64,000 bases of DNA. Source: Mesodorylaimus sp. YZB2_4 (lineage: Eukaryota; Nematoda; Enoplea; Dorylaimida; Dorylaimidae). Location of the stretch: positions 744,001 to 808,000 of the forward strand of contig JASANH010001234.1 in assembly GCA_030248295.1 (NCBI GenBank). Direction: 5' to 3'. Below the pieces are notes generated by a model. The model saw only the letters and a program-made list of their open reading frames with translations. It had not been told where the DNA came from and searched no databases. Shown piece after piece: positions 22,193 to 32,038 of this stretch. The position numbers and the translations under genes were made by a program. The first letter of the stretch is position 1. Every line of letters starts with the position of its first letter.

Positions 22193-25100
22193 ATGGAGCC
22201 GGTCGAAACAGTGTCAGTCCCAATTTGGATGTGTTCGAAGGCGAGTAATGAGTCGTGGTGGAACGCGAGCATGAATGCCAGTTGCGATGAGGCGGCCGAT
22301 GTGCACACGAGGGTGAGTCCGTATCCGCCGTGGGTGGTTATATTCCTGTGGTTGTTGACTGTGCTCTTCTCCGTCGAGACGATCCTGGGCAATTTGTTAG
22401 TTTTATTGGCCTACAAATTGGAACGAAATATACGAAGGCAGCTAAGTAATAAATTTATTGTCTCCCTGGCTATTACGGATTTAATCATCGGCATGGAAGG
22501 TTTTCCATTGCTCACCGTTTACGTGGTCGGCCGTGAACGATGGCCGCTGGGCCACTTGCTCTGCCAATTTTGGCTATTTCTCGACTACACGCTTTGTCTG
22601 GTCTCCATATTGAACGTATTGCTGATCACAGGTAGGCTGCACTCGCAGAAGAGATTCTGCGCGGATGGGGTCCCTCTCGTGGTATACCCAGCAGGTAGAG
22701 ACTATGCTTCATCATTACAAGAAGCAAGAGGGCTCTTTTACACTGACGGGAGTCGAACACGTGAGAGGCATGCAGGCAGTGAAGGCCATGCTGACCCTCT
22801 GCAATACAGTCGGGTCACTGGGCTACCCTGCCACCTCCAGCCCTAGGTACACCTCACACAGGCACAGGGGTTACGATAAGGTCTCATGCAGACAGTCTTC
22901 CCTTTTCAGTTGACCGGTATGGCTCAGTGTGCTACCCGGCCAAGTACAGAGTGTGGCAGACTCGGTCTCGAGTTCGAACATTTATCTTCATCAGTTGGAT
23001 CGTGCCTTGCATTCTGTTCGGAATGATGATATTTGCTTGGGAGCCAATGACCGGCCAAGGAATGGACGATTCGGGCAAGTGCTACGCCCCCTTTCTCAAT
23101 GACCCCTACGTCAATATGGCCATGTATATTATCTACTATTGGACCACATTGGTGGCCATGTCCGTCCTTTATCGAGGTATTCACACGGCGGCCAAGGCGC
23201 TGGAGGATAAGAGCAAAGCCCGCGAACGACAGACCATAGCACTGCTGCTCGGACAAAGGTGCATGGCGCAGGTGGGTGTGGGCATGATATTGCATTCGTC
23301 GGCAAGTGATGACGAAGATAACATGGAATCGTTCTTCCATGCACCGACCACTGTGGACGGTGGGTACGTGACTGACGAATGCGTCACTACTGAATTGGCC
23401 AGGGACACTTCTGACACTGGTACCACTGCGGCCACGGTGGCCAACAGTACTGTGCAAGGTTACGAGGAGCTGAGAGACGATATCGCCATGACGTCGGATA
23501 GCGACGAGAAGAGCCCATTAAATGTGCCAGCTATTGTCACACCAACTGTATCAGTGAGCAGTATGCGAGTAGTGGACTCACCTTCTGCTGAAAAGACTCG
23601 ATTTATACAGAAGAAACATTTGTATAGTAAATTTGGGGAAGGCGATGACGAAGAGGATGCCTCGGTGGCCCTGATGCCATTGATCGAACAATTGGACGGC
23701 CCCTCCAAGCCCCCCTCCGCATCGCCATCAATAACCAGTAGTTTTTTCACTGGGAGTCCATCCAGAGCAAAAATCTTCACCTCGTCGTACAATTCGGTTG
23801 CACCGAGTGTGAAACGATCAACTAGTCTTCGTCGAGTACTGGCGCCAATGAACTCTTACGGGGGTGTGGCTAGTCTGGCGTCGAAAACTAAACGAACCAA
23901 GCTGATCGGCTCATTGTCATTTGATGAAGAGAAGATCAGTGCTTGTAGAAAACAAAGCCCTATGCGTAAAGTATCTGCTACACTGGAGGTGAGGAAGGCC
24001 GTCTATGGTAAGCCACCGACCCCCAAAAGGAGACCAAGTACTGCCAACAATGCAATCTCGCACGCCAGCACGTGCTCGTTGGATTTCTACGACAGTAATA
24101 AAGGAAGTGTGGGCAGGTAAGTCGATGATGAACGATGCTAAGAGCTATTCTGGCTTTATGTTTGACGAGTGGCCCTTAAAATCAATGGGCTACCTGTTAT
24201 AGGTACACCTTGACTGTGAGGAGCCGGGAGAAGCTGACGCCCGTCGCCTACATGACATTTGTGAACTGCATGTACACGCGCAGTTGTGTCAGATGCACTA
24301 AACTGCCATTCCATCTGATGTGAGCCTATCAGAAACACTGTGAAGGCCAGCACTGTCACATTTCCGAATTTAATGGACTGAAAACGCACTAAACCACAAC
24401 TGCGCACTAGATAACTACAGGTTCAGGGACTTAAGAGAACGTGGAAGTCTCATACGCTGCTGTAAATGAAGAGAGGTCGCATATAGAAGTGGGGTCACTA
24501 TGGGTCATGCCGGATATGGCAAAGAATTGATGGGGTGCGAATTGTCGACAGGTAACCTCTGTGCAAGAAGATGTAGGATTTTTTATGCGACCAACCATCA
24601 ATGGGGAGCATGGATCTCCACTCTACTTATTATTAGGTCGAACTAAGCTGGAACTCAAGCAATAGGAGGTGTGGCAGGCTTTGCTAGAATGCTTCAGCTG
24701 GTGGGCGAGTGACCTTCAATGCAAGTGATGCCTGGCACGTACGCCCTCATTACAGGACTGCGTGGGCAAGGGCACTACTACAAGTAAAAGGCTAATAATC
24801 AGAGCAGAGCTATACTAGTCGACCACACACGACCCAACTCAAAGACCACGCTGCCAAAAATATTAAACTAGAAGCCACACCCTTGCCAGACAAAAAAGAC
24901 CACCAGCGGAGGTGACCTGTATTTGATTGTGTGGCCTTGATTAGCACGGACACCTTTGAGCAAGATGGGTGAAGTACGGTTTCAGATACGAGAAATACCA
25001 AACTTCTGTGTTTCAGTTTATACGGCGACACTAGTCTTCATTCAGTCTTCGATTTTGGATCTTTCGTTTCGACTATTGAGACAACGGAAGTCGATGACAA

Positions 25101-26265
25101 ACTGCAGGCATCAGCGGCAGGAAGTATGGAAACGTCCATGGTTGACAGCTCCTCCACCACAAGCACTAAGCAACAGCCAAATGGAGATTTGACCAAGGCA
25201 GTGGTGCCTGAATCGGGCACCGCTTCTTCCCTCTCGTCGGCCATCTCAGCTTGGACTCAGTCGGGGACCATATCGACCGTGAGTCAACTTAGTCCGTCCA
25301 CGTGCGAACAGTCATCCATGGCTCCTTCCACCTCATCGCCAGCAAAACTACTCCAGCTGGCCGACGAGAATGGCTCTGCGTCAGTAACCACTCCACCTAA
25401 CTCTCACTCCCAATACCCAGTCTCTTCTCGACCATCCATCCAGATCAAGATCAGTCCCGACACTGAACTTTTGACCCCCATTATCGAAGAGGAGAAGTCT
25501 ACGGCCACCACGTCCAACTCGGTCGCCCCTTCTCCCTACCTTGAATCACCACGTCGCCAGTCCTCTTCCGGCTTATTCAGTGGTCGTGGCCGACAGGGCA
25601 CTAAAAGGCAACGTGAAGACCAGAAAGTGGTTCACTTGACCGTGCCTGGATCGTCGACTGGATCGAGCAACACGGACAGACGTAAGGCCTCGACCGCCAA
25701 CAAGAAAGATAAGGGACCCACTGGGCGACGTCGCAGCGACAGGGACACCGACTGGAGCCGTTCAAGTTGGCAGTCGACCGCATCGTCCATTTACTGCGAT
25801 ACTAAGAAAAAGAACAGTCGAAAATTCGGGGGCAACATCGACGAAGATGATGATAGTTGCGCAAGTGGCAACGCCAACAGGGACGAAACCAGACCAAACA
25901 GTGCTGCTGACGAGTACCAGAATGGGAGTAGGAAAGGCTCGCATTGGTTGGTCAACCTGTTCAATAACCCGACCTCCATCTTGAATAGGAAACGTAAAGT
26001 GACTAAGGCCGAACGTCGTGCCAGGAAGGCCTTCCGTACCATAACGGTCATCGTGGGCACGTTCGCCCTCTTCTGGTCGCCCTACTACATCGTGGCTACC
26101 ATCTACGGGTTTTGTCCAGACTGCGTGCCCGCCCCCTTATTTCTCACCAGCTACTACCTGTGCTATCTCAACAGTAGTTTCAATCCGTTCGCTTACGCGT
26201 TTGCCAACAGATTGTTTAGAAAGACATTTATTCGTATCCTTCGTGGTGATCTCAGGCGTACGTGA
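22193..26265 (+). CDS. Muscarinic acetylcholine receptor-like GPCR, type-B (GAR-2-like)
   Basis: Exons 22193-22631, 22910-24116, 25017-26265 join in phase to 964 aa. N-terminus has NES/NAS glycosylation sites. TM1 has ETILGNLLVLLAY, TM2 SLAITDLIIG, TM3 WLFLDYTLCLVSILNVLLIT followed by DRY across the first splice, TM4 SWIVPCILFGMMIFAW, TM6 FRTITVIVGTFALFWSPYY, TM7 LNSSFNPFAYAFANRLFRKTF. The Asp-Tyr in TM3 is the amine-binding pair of muscarinic receptors, but TM6 has Tyr where M1-M5 have the antagonist-contacting Asn, as in the atropine-insensitive B type; this suggests a Gi/o-coupled GAR-2/mAChR-B-like receptor. The third intracellular loop spans more than 600 residues, Ser/Thr-rich, encoded by both long exons. 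ATG 22193 was chosen because a splice acceptor ends at 22174; an in-frame ATG at 22115 lies upstream of that site. Confidence 0.85.
22655..22800 (-). mobile_element. Possible SINE remnant in GPCR intron 1
   Basis: Minus strand shows CTGCCTGCATGCCTCTCACG, then GTTCGACTCCCGTCAGTG, the anticodon-region and B-box pattern of the tRNA-Glu-like SINE, but the A box is unclear. Weak match. Confidence 0.35.
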
Positions 26266-26544
26266 TTTGCGTGCGTGTTCAGTCCGACTCGGTGCCGTCG
26301 ACATAATTATGTGTCATATTTATGCCATAAAACGATGATACCTGTGCACGTTGGATGAGCGGAGGGACTCAAAGGAGTGACCGACTAGCCCACATCAAAA
26401 ATCCTAGCAAAACTTGCACGATTCCTTGGTGTGTCGTGACCTGGCGTGGCAGTTTGGAAGGACCGATGAGCGAAGAGACCATTTTTAGACAGAAAATATG
26501 GCTTAGAGTAAAAAAAGAGACAGGGTGAAACATGAGCCGTGCCC

Positions 26545-26705
26545 TTGTCGTGGCCTAGAGGTTAAGGCGTCTGCCTCTCACGCTGGGTGCGCACTTAGAT
26601 GGGGGGGGGGAGGTTTCGAAACTCACCGGTGTAAAAATTGTAAAACACGAGTTCCTTAGCCCTCGAATGCGCTGGAGTGCCGATACGGATACAGTATGAC
26701 ATGAC
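26545..26705 (+). mobile_element. tRNA-Glu-like SINE
   Basis: Head GTCGTGGCCTAGAGGTTAAG and CGTCTGCCTCTCACGCTGG, a G10 run replacing much of the B-box area, then the tail CCTTAGCCCTCGAATGCGCT and a degraded GGATACAGTATGACATGAC. Same structure as the copies at 19071 and 51511. Confidence 0.75.
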
Positions 26706-26762
26706 ACGAGGCTACTTTTCGGGAGTAAGTACATACAAGAATTCTTACAGTTTACAAGAGCC

Positions 26763-27195
26763 CGCCTGTGTGGTGTAACGGTCAAAGGTGTGTCACAGTT
26801 TGCTAGGCAAAGCTAGAAACCGGTCGATCCTGAGTTCAACTCTGGCCGTCTGAGGTGAACGTGAAGTTCTCTCTGCGCCTTGCACGCCTGGCGGTGGGCG
26901 ACTCACCCTTCATCCCTCCGGGGTCGATAAGCGAGGAGAGGCCTTAAGGGCAGTAGGCTCTCGAGTCCGGGTCCCCTAACGGGGCACGGGCTGGGTATGG
27001 TTACCCCATGAGGTAACCACTGACACCGCGGGGTAGCGACTAATACACGCTCTTGCCCGCCATGCATCCCGGATTGACCCTAGTCGATGGCAAGATAGGG
27101 TACGGGCAACTAACAAGCCCCTAGCCCGCAGGAAAATGGCCAAAAACGATCCCCTGCTCTGGATTGACCAGGATGGCTAAAAAAAGAGGGGGAGA
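26763..27195 (+). mobile_element. Long Pol III-type repeat (about 430 bp) with tRNA-like head
   Basis: Starts with a tRNA-like part: TGGTGTAACGGTC (A-box-like) and CTGAGTTCAACTCTGGCC (B-box-like), followed by about 300 bp shared with 48080-48440 and 11250-11500 (GGGTCGATAA, GGCACGGGCTGGGTATGG, GGGGTAGCGACTAATAC, GATGGCAAGATAGGG). No ORF. Probably a second SINE family, unrelated to the Glu-type head. Confidence 0.7.
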
Positions 27196-27947
27196 TGAAG
27201 AGAAAACTAATTTCACACTCCAAGCCCCTATCGGAGCACTCTTGCTGGCTCAAGGCAGATGAGACTACAAGCCCCCACAGAGCCTCTATTTATCTTCTCG
27301 GTTTTCCAAGCTTTTGAGCTGTTGAGTTGACTGTGGCGACTAGTGTACTGCAGGGCAGCGGCGTGACGGTAAAATCCTTGGCCTATCCTAGGACGAACTA
27401 GAACAAGCCCGTGGGGCTTACGCATGGTACGATGACTGTCGTTTTGGCGACATGCATTCTAGGCTCGCTGTTGCGTCGCCTATCAGTGGGACGCGTGTCA
27501 GTGGAACGCGTGTTTTTCAGCCTTTCGCACATTCGACTCCTCTCTGTGTGGTGCTGTTCATACAGGCGATACGTAGTTTTGACGATCAGCATATCTGATC
27601 AATTTGGTCTATTAGCAGCACCACTGACAATGTAATGCACGTGACCTTATTAGAAAGCATTTATTAAGTGATGGAAGAAAAAAGCACTCATACTGCTGCA
27701 AGCATCCGGCCACATCATACGTACTACCAAAGGGGCCGCCTTGAATTTTTACTGGAGGTCATTGGGGATGTATTTGCCAAAATCCGCCACCAAGGCAGGC
27801 GATAGTTTTGTGATTCATCCCAGTGCATCAACTGTAAGAACCTGCCAGCTCGTATAGTGAGCTGATGCTCGCTTATATGCTGTTCGATTATAAAATAGTA
27901 CGAGTACAGCTCCAAAACTGACAGCTTCAAATGTTAAACTGTAATTC

Positions 27948-28125
27948 GACTGGGTCCGTATTACTGGAGAGTGTGGCCGGTGGAGCTTTAGAACCACGCT
28001 AAAAAACCCAGGGCAGCTTACTAAGTCCTCCGACCTAGTACATGGCTGAAACGTCACCCGGACGGGTGACGCTCCCAGCTGCCGGCTCCGTGCAGAGTAT
28101 CGATTGCCAGTCGAGCCCCTACAGA
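27948..28125 (+). repeat. Dispersed repeat related to 4510-4665, with hairpin core
   Basis: Same 5' and 3' segments as the copy at 4510-4665, plus an inner block GCTGAAACGTCACCC / GGACGGGTGACGCTCCCAGC that is the core motif of many repeats in this window (35005-35320, 33700, 48850). Confidence 0.6.
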
Positions 28126-28707
28126 ACGTCTTTCACGGTGCAGCAATAATCGCAGTACACAAAGACCATCAAAAGATACAGCACCTATTTCATGTGATCG
28201 AGTGCGTACAGGCTAGGTCGGCTAATCGGAAGCCAGTCGGCCCACGTGATCAGTGAAGTGTAGACGCAATAATGTTAGAGCTGACGATGAAATGCCCTAA
28301 ATGTTTTTTTAGCTTTTGTCGCAACGATAGGGACTAGTTAATCGAGCGTGATCACTTCTATATGCTTCTATAGCCATATGCTCCATATAAGTATTGGCAC
28401 CTTTTCTACAGCGCCACATGCACACGTCGCTCTACCGCGCAGGGTCTACCTAGATAGCAAGGCCCCCCACAGAAAAGCGCCGCAGTAACGCACGATTCAG
28501 TGGGGGCCGTCCGTTTGAAGTGCGTCCTATCGGCGACGCCAGAACGCCACGCGTCGTAGCGGCTGCATGCCGCCAGGGGACGGCCTTTTCCACACACAGG
28601 AACGAACCCACGTGGCCCACGACACCTCGTGTATCTCTTATTCGTCAACCACCCACAAGGCCCGTTAAGGCTCACAACTTGGAGGGCGGCCGTGTCGCTC
28701 CTGGCGG

Positions 28708-28900
28708 ATGGACCTGAACCTGAACCCGAATTGGATAGAGTGCAATTCAGACCAGGAACTCAATATCAGTCACCGCCAAATTCCTGCAAACCAAACCAGT
28801 CAAACGGCCTTGATCTCGCTCTCGGCCTCGTGTCTGGCCCTGGCCTAGGAGAGGCAGACCAGCTCCCTGAACCGGTGCAGGGTGCAGATAAGGTATCCAC
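28708..28900 (+). repeat. Dispersed repeat, second copy at 32872-33000
   Basis: Both copies contain CCTGAACCCRAATT, CAGACCA, a CTAAACCAG-like block, and GTCTGGCCCTGGCCTAGGAG / GTCCGGCCCTGGCCTGGGAA, ending with CCCTGAACCRGTGCA. The copy at 32872 is shorter. No coding potential. Confidence 0.55.
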
Positions 28901-29054
28901 GCCTACTACAGCGGCTAGTGTATTGTGCGCATATGCACACTGTACTTCACCGTGCAGAACACAATTCTTGCCAGTTTGCTAGCGACTTTAAATTCTGGGG
29001 CCTTCAGGTCGGCAGGCTGATGCCTTAACACTGAATCACTGCATCATGCACTGG

Positions 29055-29778
29055 TGTAACCAGCGCACCCAGGCGGCGGGAGATAGTCGAGACCGAAGTC
29101 TCTAAGCAAAAAACTCCGACTGGAGGTAGGCAAGTCTCGCGACTATACCTGCTCTAGAAACATCAACCGAAGAGGTTGACGTCCCAGCCAGGGGAGCGTA
29201 TCGATTACTCCCAACCGCCAGGCGTGCTGGTCACATTCCTCCCACCGTTGGAAAAATGGCGTCCCCGCCATTCTCCAACTGGGAGAACCAACACCCCAGT
29301 GGTGGTGCCTTATCAGCGCTAGGTGTTCCACCCACCGTCGCGCTAAGGCGCACCAAACGCTCGCCGAACCTTCTCCTCCCGCGTAGGTAATAGCGGAGTA
29401 GGTTTTGCCCGCTGGCCCCTGGTGCCTACGTGGAGGCAACCCAGACCAAAGTCTGGTAGGGAGTACACCTGCAGGGAACCCTCGGGCCACAGCAAGCGCA
29501 GGCGCGCCAGTCCGGCATTCACCACAACCACCCGGGCTAGCACACTAGTCCATAAGGGGCTTACATCCGAAGAAGGCCCTTTGGTTCGTGACGCCAGTGT
29601 AACCAGCGCACCCAGGCGGCGGGAGATAGTCGAGACCGAAGTCTCTAAGCAAAAAACTCCGACTGGAGGTAGGCAAGTCTCGCGACTATACCTGCTCTAG
29701 AAACATCAACCGAAGAGGTTGACGTCCCAGCCAGGGGAGCGTATCGATTACTCCCAACCGCCAGGCGTGCTGGTCACA
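29055..29778 (+). mobile_element. Paired LTR-like element (TRIM-like): 181-bp direct repeats, 4-bp target duplication
   Basis: Direct repeats 29055-29235 and 29598-29778 look identical, each running TGTAACCAG...CTGGTCACA. Flanks are CTGG at 29051-29054 and CTGG at 29779-29782. The 362-bp interior has no ORF with similarity to gag or pol and no clear tRNA primer-binding site after the left repeat or purine tract before the right one. The last interior bases (CGTGACGCCA) are shared with the foldback element at 9846-10351. Identical repeats imply recent insertion or gene conversion. Confidence 0.85.
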
Positions 29779-30060
29779 CTGGCCTGAGCCCAATCGGTGC
29801 TTTCTAACTGGGAAGGCAGGCAGAAAAGGTTTCTAAGCTCCACACTGAAATGGAAGCCTGGAAACCTCTTCCTCCCGATCATCTCCTATACTTGCTTCTC
29901 CAAACTTTCGACCTGTGATTTCATGGTTCTCGTATAAGCTTCCACAAACTTTTCATTTATATGCTCGCCACTGATGGCATGAAAACGCGAAAATCAGACT
30001 GCGAGGTGTTTTCCTAGTCTACTTCAGCACACACTGCGAAAAACCATCACATGAAGACAT

Positions 30061-32038
30061 CTACACACGTTGATCAGTGAACATCAGGTACAGAAAGCCG
30101 TCCTCGTCCTTGTGCTCGTTATACACCTGCTCCATAGTCAATGTCGACGCCAGCAACTCAGTACCTTTCGCCAATAAGAATAGCGGATCAGCGTAAGTCG
30201 CATCGATCTTACGCTTTATTAAGTAAGAAAGCTGATTAATAGTCGTGCTTCTTGGAACGCTTAATTTTGGCATATCGTAGTCTCTTAATTGACAGCCTTC
30301 TTTTTTAAAAATGATAAGTGGTACTCGGTCGGGATGCTGTAAGAGAGCTTTCCTACTCTCCTCGCAACGCTGGTCAAACGGACTGTTGTGCTTGTACTTC
30401 CATATATCTAAGAAGAATGAAGGGAATTAATATCTGATTGGTCAAACAGTTCTGAGCCACGCCCCCAACGACCCACAGTATTTCTCACGCACTGAAATTT
30501 GGAAAAGTCGAGACAATAAAACATGCTATGTAGAGAGTCACTGGCGATCGAGTGACTAGTGCTAAGTCTCCCTTACTTGAGCCACGATATGGTACAGCGA
30601 TTGCTGTCTGGCCATTAATGGTAGCGATGGCATCCAAAATTGCTTTGTCACTGAACAGACCCGACGTTCGAGCTTGACCAGACAAAAAATTGATCGGTAA
30701 GAGGGGCAATCGGATGCAGTCGACAACTGAGTCTGCATCGTCACGTCCGTTCAGTTCAGTCCACTTGCAAACAGCGCTGTGAATTTCCACTTCAGGGGCT
30801 GCGAAATCGTTGCGAGAGAGAAGTTCTTGGACGAGGGCCTGAAAAGAGAGCATGCGCTTGTCGTAGGGACTGTCCAATCGGCTGCAGGCCATATGGTTGA
30901 TCCACACGACCTGTATTGCACTCACGACCAGAACACCCCACATGAGAACATCCTGCTGTCAACAGCAACGTGACAGCAGGATGTTCTCCTGCAGACTGGG
31001 CCACAGCACAGCAGGTGGAATTAGGTAGACTCAAAGCTTGGCTGTACTTTCGGCTGCCGTCTATTCGCGCGGAATGTCTTGACGGCACTTTTTGATCGTG
31101 AGTGACGCGAGGGTCCATCTAGCTGTGAGACAAGATACTTGACACGCTCACTTTTGGCAACTGCAGAAATTCAGGCTTCTCCAGGACGCTACTAGCATGG
31201 CCGTCGGCAAAACGCAAGCAAGACTCAGCCAGAGCATCCATGGAGAACTCGTGGGCCGCAGTGTAAATTTCTAAGAATGTCTCCAGTGTAAGAATCGATT
31301 TCTGGTAGTCGATAATGGCGGATTCCAATTTTGTGAACAAGTATTTATTGGCCAATGCTAACATGGCCACCGTTTGGTTAGGAGCGAGCTCGGTCAAGGA
31401 TAGGCGGCCAGCGTAGATGTAACGAAGGAGCCGCTTGAACAGATCCGTGTTCGGCTCGTCAATGCGGACGACAGTTTGAGACGATTCGATCATATCATTG
31501 GTGAGAAGGATGCTGAAAATAGTTGTACAGTCCATAGGAGAGTCACCAGTAGGAGTAGGAGTATACTGTAGGGCTCTGGAAGACTGCGTCAGGTTGCAAA
31601 GGACCTGGGGGGGGGCGCAGCTTCACAATCAATTTAGGACAGCCCTACTATCTGTTTTCTTTGGGAATGTACACGCGGCCTATGCGCTAACGTGGAGGGC
31701 GTGTATATTCTCAAAGAAAACAGGTTATAACTCATTTCACAACCAGCTTGGTGCCACCTACTATAGCTTCTTAAGACGACCTCTGATATATCCTGAGACA
31801 CTTTGAGGCGTCTACATTTCCTGTAGCTGGAGGGAGCAGGGATAGGCGGGAGTAGAGAGACGCTGGGGCAACCATCTTACCGGAAGTACTCGCTTCGCTC
31901 ACACAGCACACCTTTGTGCGCTGGCAACTCTTCTCCATTGACCATCAGATTAACATCACTGAACCGAGGATTGAGGTAAAGTCGTGCCATGTCGTCTTGC
32001 ATATCGCTTCCATGCTGAATTTCCCCATCGTTGACCAT
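30061..32038 (-). CDS. BTB-BACK (BTBD9-like) protein fused to an Atg8/LC3-like domain
   Basis: Exons (minus) 32038-31881, 31512-31152, 30838-30577, 30407-30061 join in phase to 375 aa. Residues 1-170: BTB domain (FSDVNLMVNGEELPAHKGVL, LLRYIYAGRLSL); 170-258: BACK domain with RNDFAAPEVEI and RLPLLPINFL, close to BTBD9, ending at the same YRG point where BTBD9 goes on to discoidin domains. Exon 4 is a complete Atg8 domain: FDQR, HPDRVPLIIF, KLSVPRSTT, FLLAKG, VYNEHKDEDGFLYLMF. No discoidin domain was found. The Atg8 frame has no ATG of its own: a stop lies upstream of its acceptor. It ends FTDQRV-stop, without the glycine used for lipid conjugation. BTBD9 is thought to be a Cul3 adaptor and Atg8 binds LIR motifs in autophagy, so a fused adaptor is conceivable. 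Alternative: two genes with an unseen short 5' exon for Atg8; the intron 30408-30576 has a CCAAT and a GC box. Confidence 0.6.
30944..30988. repeat. Perfect 17-bp palindrome with 11-bp loop
   Basis: Arms GAGAACATCCTGCTGTC (30944-30960) and its exact complement (30972-30988) lie in intron 3 of the BTB-Atg8 gene. Could be a small foldback remnant or an RNA hairpin in the intron. Confidence 0.9.
31651..31723. repeat. Hairpin repeat, copy of 11152-11227
   Basis: Arms TCTGTTTTCTTTGGGAATGT and a complementary GTGTATATTCTCAAAGAAAACAG-type right arm around a centre with GCGCTAACGTG. In intron 1 of the BTB-Atg8 gene. Confidence 0.65.

Larger units (their letters stand above)
26266..30060. other. Long intergenic region filled with mobile elements
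   Basis: Between the GPCR stop and the 3' end of the BTB-Atg8 gene. Holds the SINE at 26545, the long Pol III-type repeat at 26763, dispersed repeats at 27948 and 28708, and the paired LTR-like element at 29055-29778. No protein-coding gene recognised; long open frames in GC-rich repeat DNA have no family features. Confidence 0.6.

Noticed and set aside
28406..29700. Several overlapping open frames in the GC-rich repeat block
   Set aside because: They lie in mobile elements or dispersed repeats on both strands and show no retroviral, integrase or transposase motifs.
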